Assembly: GCA_030490835.1 (NCBI GenBank)
Contig: CM059972.1
Coordinates: 45,487,452 to 45,551,451, forward strand
DNA: 64,000 nt
From: Annona cherimola
Lineage: Eukaryota > Streptophyta > Magnoliopsida > Magnoliales > Annonaceae
Direction of reading: 5' to 3'
A program made the translations under genes and the position numbers. The first letter of the stretch is position 1; every line of letters starts with the position of its first letter. Below are positions 62,180-64,000 of the stretch, in pieces. The notes beneath the pieces are model-generated. The model saw only the letters and a program-made list of their open reading frames with translations, made no database searches and was not told the DNA's origin.

Positions 62180-62191
62180 TGGTATCAGAAC
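62180..62191 (+). promoter_or_regulatory. primer binding site (initiator tRNA-Met type)
   Basis: TGGTATCAGAAC lies five bases after the LTR end (GGCGCCACA-GAAGT). It matches the usual plant PBS TGGTATCAGAGC, complementary to the 3' end of initiator tRNA-Met, with one mismatch. Confidence 0.85.
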
Positions 62192-62266
62192 AAGGATTGG
62201 TAAGTAGGCCTGGAAAGAAAGGACTTGACATCACAAAGATGGTATCTTAGCAAGGATTGATAGATG
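62192..62266 (+). mobile_element. start of the gypsy-like internal region
   Basis: Untranslated leader after the PBS. A second PBS-like phrase GGTATCTTAGCAAGGATTG at 62241 repeats the first, a short local duplication. Interrupted at 62267 and resumed at 63957. Confidence 0.6.
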
Positions 62267-63956
62267 TGTTGGAAATAATGTTCAAAATAATCTAAATTGA
62301 CCAAAGCCTGAGTTTTGATGATTAACAAGAACTTATTTGAGTATATAAAGAGTACTAACATGTTTGACAAATGTTTAAGGAAAGCAAAGAAGTCAAGTCG
62401 ATCTCCAAGTCGACTTGGACTTCGACTTGGGCGAAGTCGATCCCAAAGTCGACTCAAATATCGACTTGAGAATGAACCCCAAAAGGCAACAAGTGAAGTC
62501 GCAGGTCAAGTCGACTCCACTTGCGACTTGGGAAGTCAAGTCGCAGACGAAGTCGACTCCAGCATCGACTTGGAGTATCCAGAGTTGAAAAGTGGAAACG
62601 AGCAAGTGAAGTCGCAGGTCAAGTCGACTCCACTTGCGACTTGGGAAGTGAAGTCGCAGACGAAGTCGACTCCAGCATCGACTTGGAGTATCCAGAGTTG
62701 AAAACTGGAAACGAACATAACGAAGTCGCAAACGAAGTCGACTCCATGTGCGACTCAGGCGAAGTCGCAGACAAGGTCGACTCCAACTTCGACTTGAGAA
62801 GTTTTGAAGTTCAAGATGAAGATTCAAGCATATCCAAGACATCCATTTAAAGTTTCTCACATACAAATGAACTTCAAAGACTATTCTTAAAGTTTCTTGA
62901 AGATCAAAAGTTGAGATTCATATTCAAAGATCAAATCAAGTCTATCAAGTCCAAAGCTAAGTTTCAAGCTCATTCCAAATGAAGCAATACCCAAGTCATG
63001 AAGACTAATTTTACAAAGTAAAAAGCAGTTCAAGAGAATCAAGGTGTTTTTGCAAAAGACCAAGCCAAGTCGCAACCCAAGTCGACCCAGGATCGACTTG
63101 AGTTGAAGACTGAAGGCCAAGTTAACCCAGACTCGGACTTGGTACTCTGAAGAACTGGAGTCGCACACGAGGTCGACTCCAGGTGCGACTTGGAAGCCAA
63201 GTCGCAGGCCAAGTCGACTCCACATGTGACTTGGGTCACAATGGTCGGAATTTATTTGAACGTTGGCGCATTAAATGCGCGCCACCTACCCTCTAACGTT
63301 CGGATTCCCTCCAAAGTTATAAAGAGCATTCAAGTTGGACGAGGGAAGTAGCTGAGAATCATTAAGTGTGCTTAACTACTACATTCAAGAGCTCAAAAGA
63401 GATCAAGCCACTCAAAGAAGAAGAACTCTACTTCAAACTGCAAGAGCTTCATTTCATAATCTTCAAAGCCAACTCTTCAAGTTCTTCTCTGCGCTGAATT
63501 GCTGCTACACATCTGTAAAGTGTAGTTTTCCTATTCTTTCTGTTATATGTGTTGAACTTGATCTAGTTTGAGGAACTAGGATCAAGTATACGCTAAGTAG
63601 TGTGTGATTGGAGTGTGACTCATCACCTACTTGTGCTGTGTTTTGTTGATGCCACCTAGAGCTGGAATCTAGAAGAGAGCGGTGGCTCTAATTGTATTGA
63701 GAGAATACAATAGTGGAACCCAAGTCACAAGAAGTGTGAGCTTGGAAGAGTGGAGTAGGGAGGTTGCCCGAACCACTATAAAAACCTTGCGTGTTTGGTT
63801 TATTTATCTGCTCTTTACACTATATTGCCTTCCATTACGATTCTTCATTAAGGGGACTGGATTAATCCGGGGTTAAGTTTCTGTTTAAGTCATAAATTTT
63901 TAAATACCCAATTCACCCCTCCCCTCTTGGGTTTTGCCATTAACTCGGGACCAACA
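62267..63956 (+). mobile_element. copia-type solo LTR, TSD AGATG
   Basis: TGTTGGAAATAATGTTC to GGGACCAACA, 1690 bp, exact AGATG at 62262-62266 and 63957-63961. AAGTCG palindrome zones at 62395-62800 and 63060-63230; the first includes a 113-bp near-perfect tandem duplication (62491 and 62604). TATA-like GTTATAAAGAG at about 63316. Confidence 0.93.
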
Positions 63957-64000
63957 AGATGGACGTAGAAGAAAAATGGAAAATGATGAAAGAGATAAAT
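63957..64000 (+). mobile_element. gypsy-like internal region resumes
   Basis: After AGATG the sequence reads GACGTAGAAGAAAAATGGAA, purine-rich and possibly the approach to gag. The window ends here. Confidence 0.4.

Noticed and set aside
62393..62866. 157-codon minus-strand and 109-128-codon plus-strand ORFs
   Set aside because: Open on both strands because the AAGTCG repeat lacks stops. The translations are repetitive (SRSPSRLG, VDSTCDLG) with no domain.

Overview
This window is nuclear DNA from a seed plant with a repeat-rich genome, almost certainly a flowering plant. The signs are a multi-exon plant reductase gene with GT-AG introns, a GC-rich single-exon HemD-domain gene, a plant TRIM, a FAR1-type transposase relic, and nested LTR retrotransposons making up most of the 64 kb. 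The strong GC contrast of the HemD gene (about 42.8-43.8 kb) against AT-rich surroundings would suit a monocot or magnoliid, but I cannot fix the taxon.

Layout. 1-142 is the end of an LTR, followed by a decayed transposon ORF. 2242-7200 is a degenerate copia-type LTR with its 3' internal region, split by a gypsy-like solo LTR (4613-7148). 7560-8570 is an ~83-bp tandem array holding a TRIM. About 9000-11117 is a dead FAR1/MULE transposase gene on the minus strand. 11120-23180 is two fragments of a giant LTR, split by a copia solo LTR (15989-17713) and a 4-kb solo LTR (19052-23054). 23180-25540 has two MITEs. 25626-37321 is a solo LTR carrying two younger solo LTRs. 38.4-43.9 kb is the only ordinary genic island: a damaged TKPR1-like reductase and, 5' of it, a HemD (uroporphyrinogen-III synthase-like) gene, both on the minus strand. 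44543-50504 is a copia solo LTR split by another solo LTR. 51185-53689 is a copia 3' LTR plus internal region, cut by the 8.5-kb 5' LTR of a gypsy-like element (53690-62174, itself carrying a 2.5-kb solo LTR). Its primer binding site follows at 62180, and the internal region is split by another copia solo LTR (62267-63956).

Most insertions are proven by target-site duplications read directly from the sequence: AAAGG, GAATC, TAACC, AGGGA, TTTCT, TAATA, CATGT, AAAAT, AGATG and GCAAG are exact, and CAAAT/CAAGT is imperfect. Nearly every dated insertion is a solo LTR, so LTR-LTR recombination has been very active.

The most unusual signal lies inside the GGCGCCACA-ending LTR family. Each scorable copy has the same order of TATA box, purine-rich segment, a GTAAGT donor-like site, an AG-bounded 38-47-nt mini-exon, a GTAAGCAAG donor and a pyrimidine-rich acceptor, which looks like a two-intron leader wholly within the LTR. 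In the 6-kb subfamily the second putative intron is expanded to ~2.4 kb and filled with a regular array of perfect or near-perfect palindromes (GGACAT-n-ATGTCC and others) at ~49-bp spacing. It looks like a CRISPR array but belongs to a retrotransposon. The unrelated copia LTRs carry their own palindromic AAGTCG arrays.
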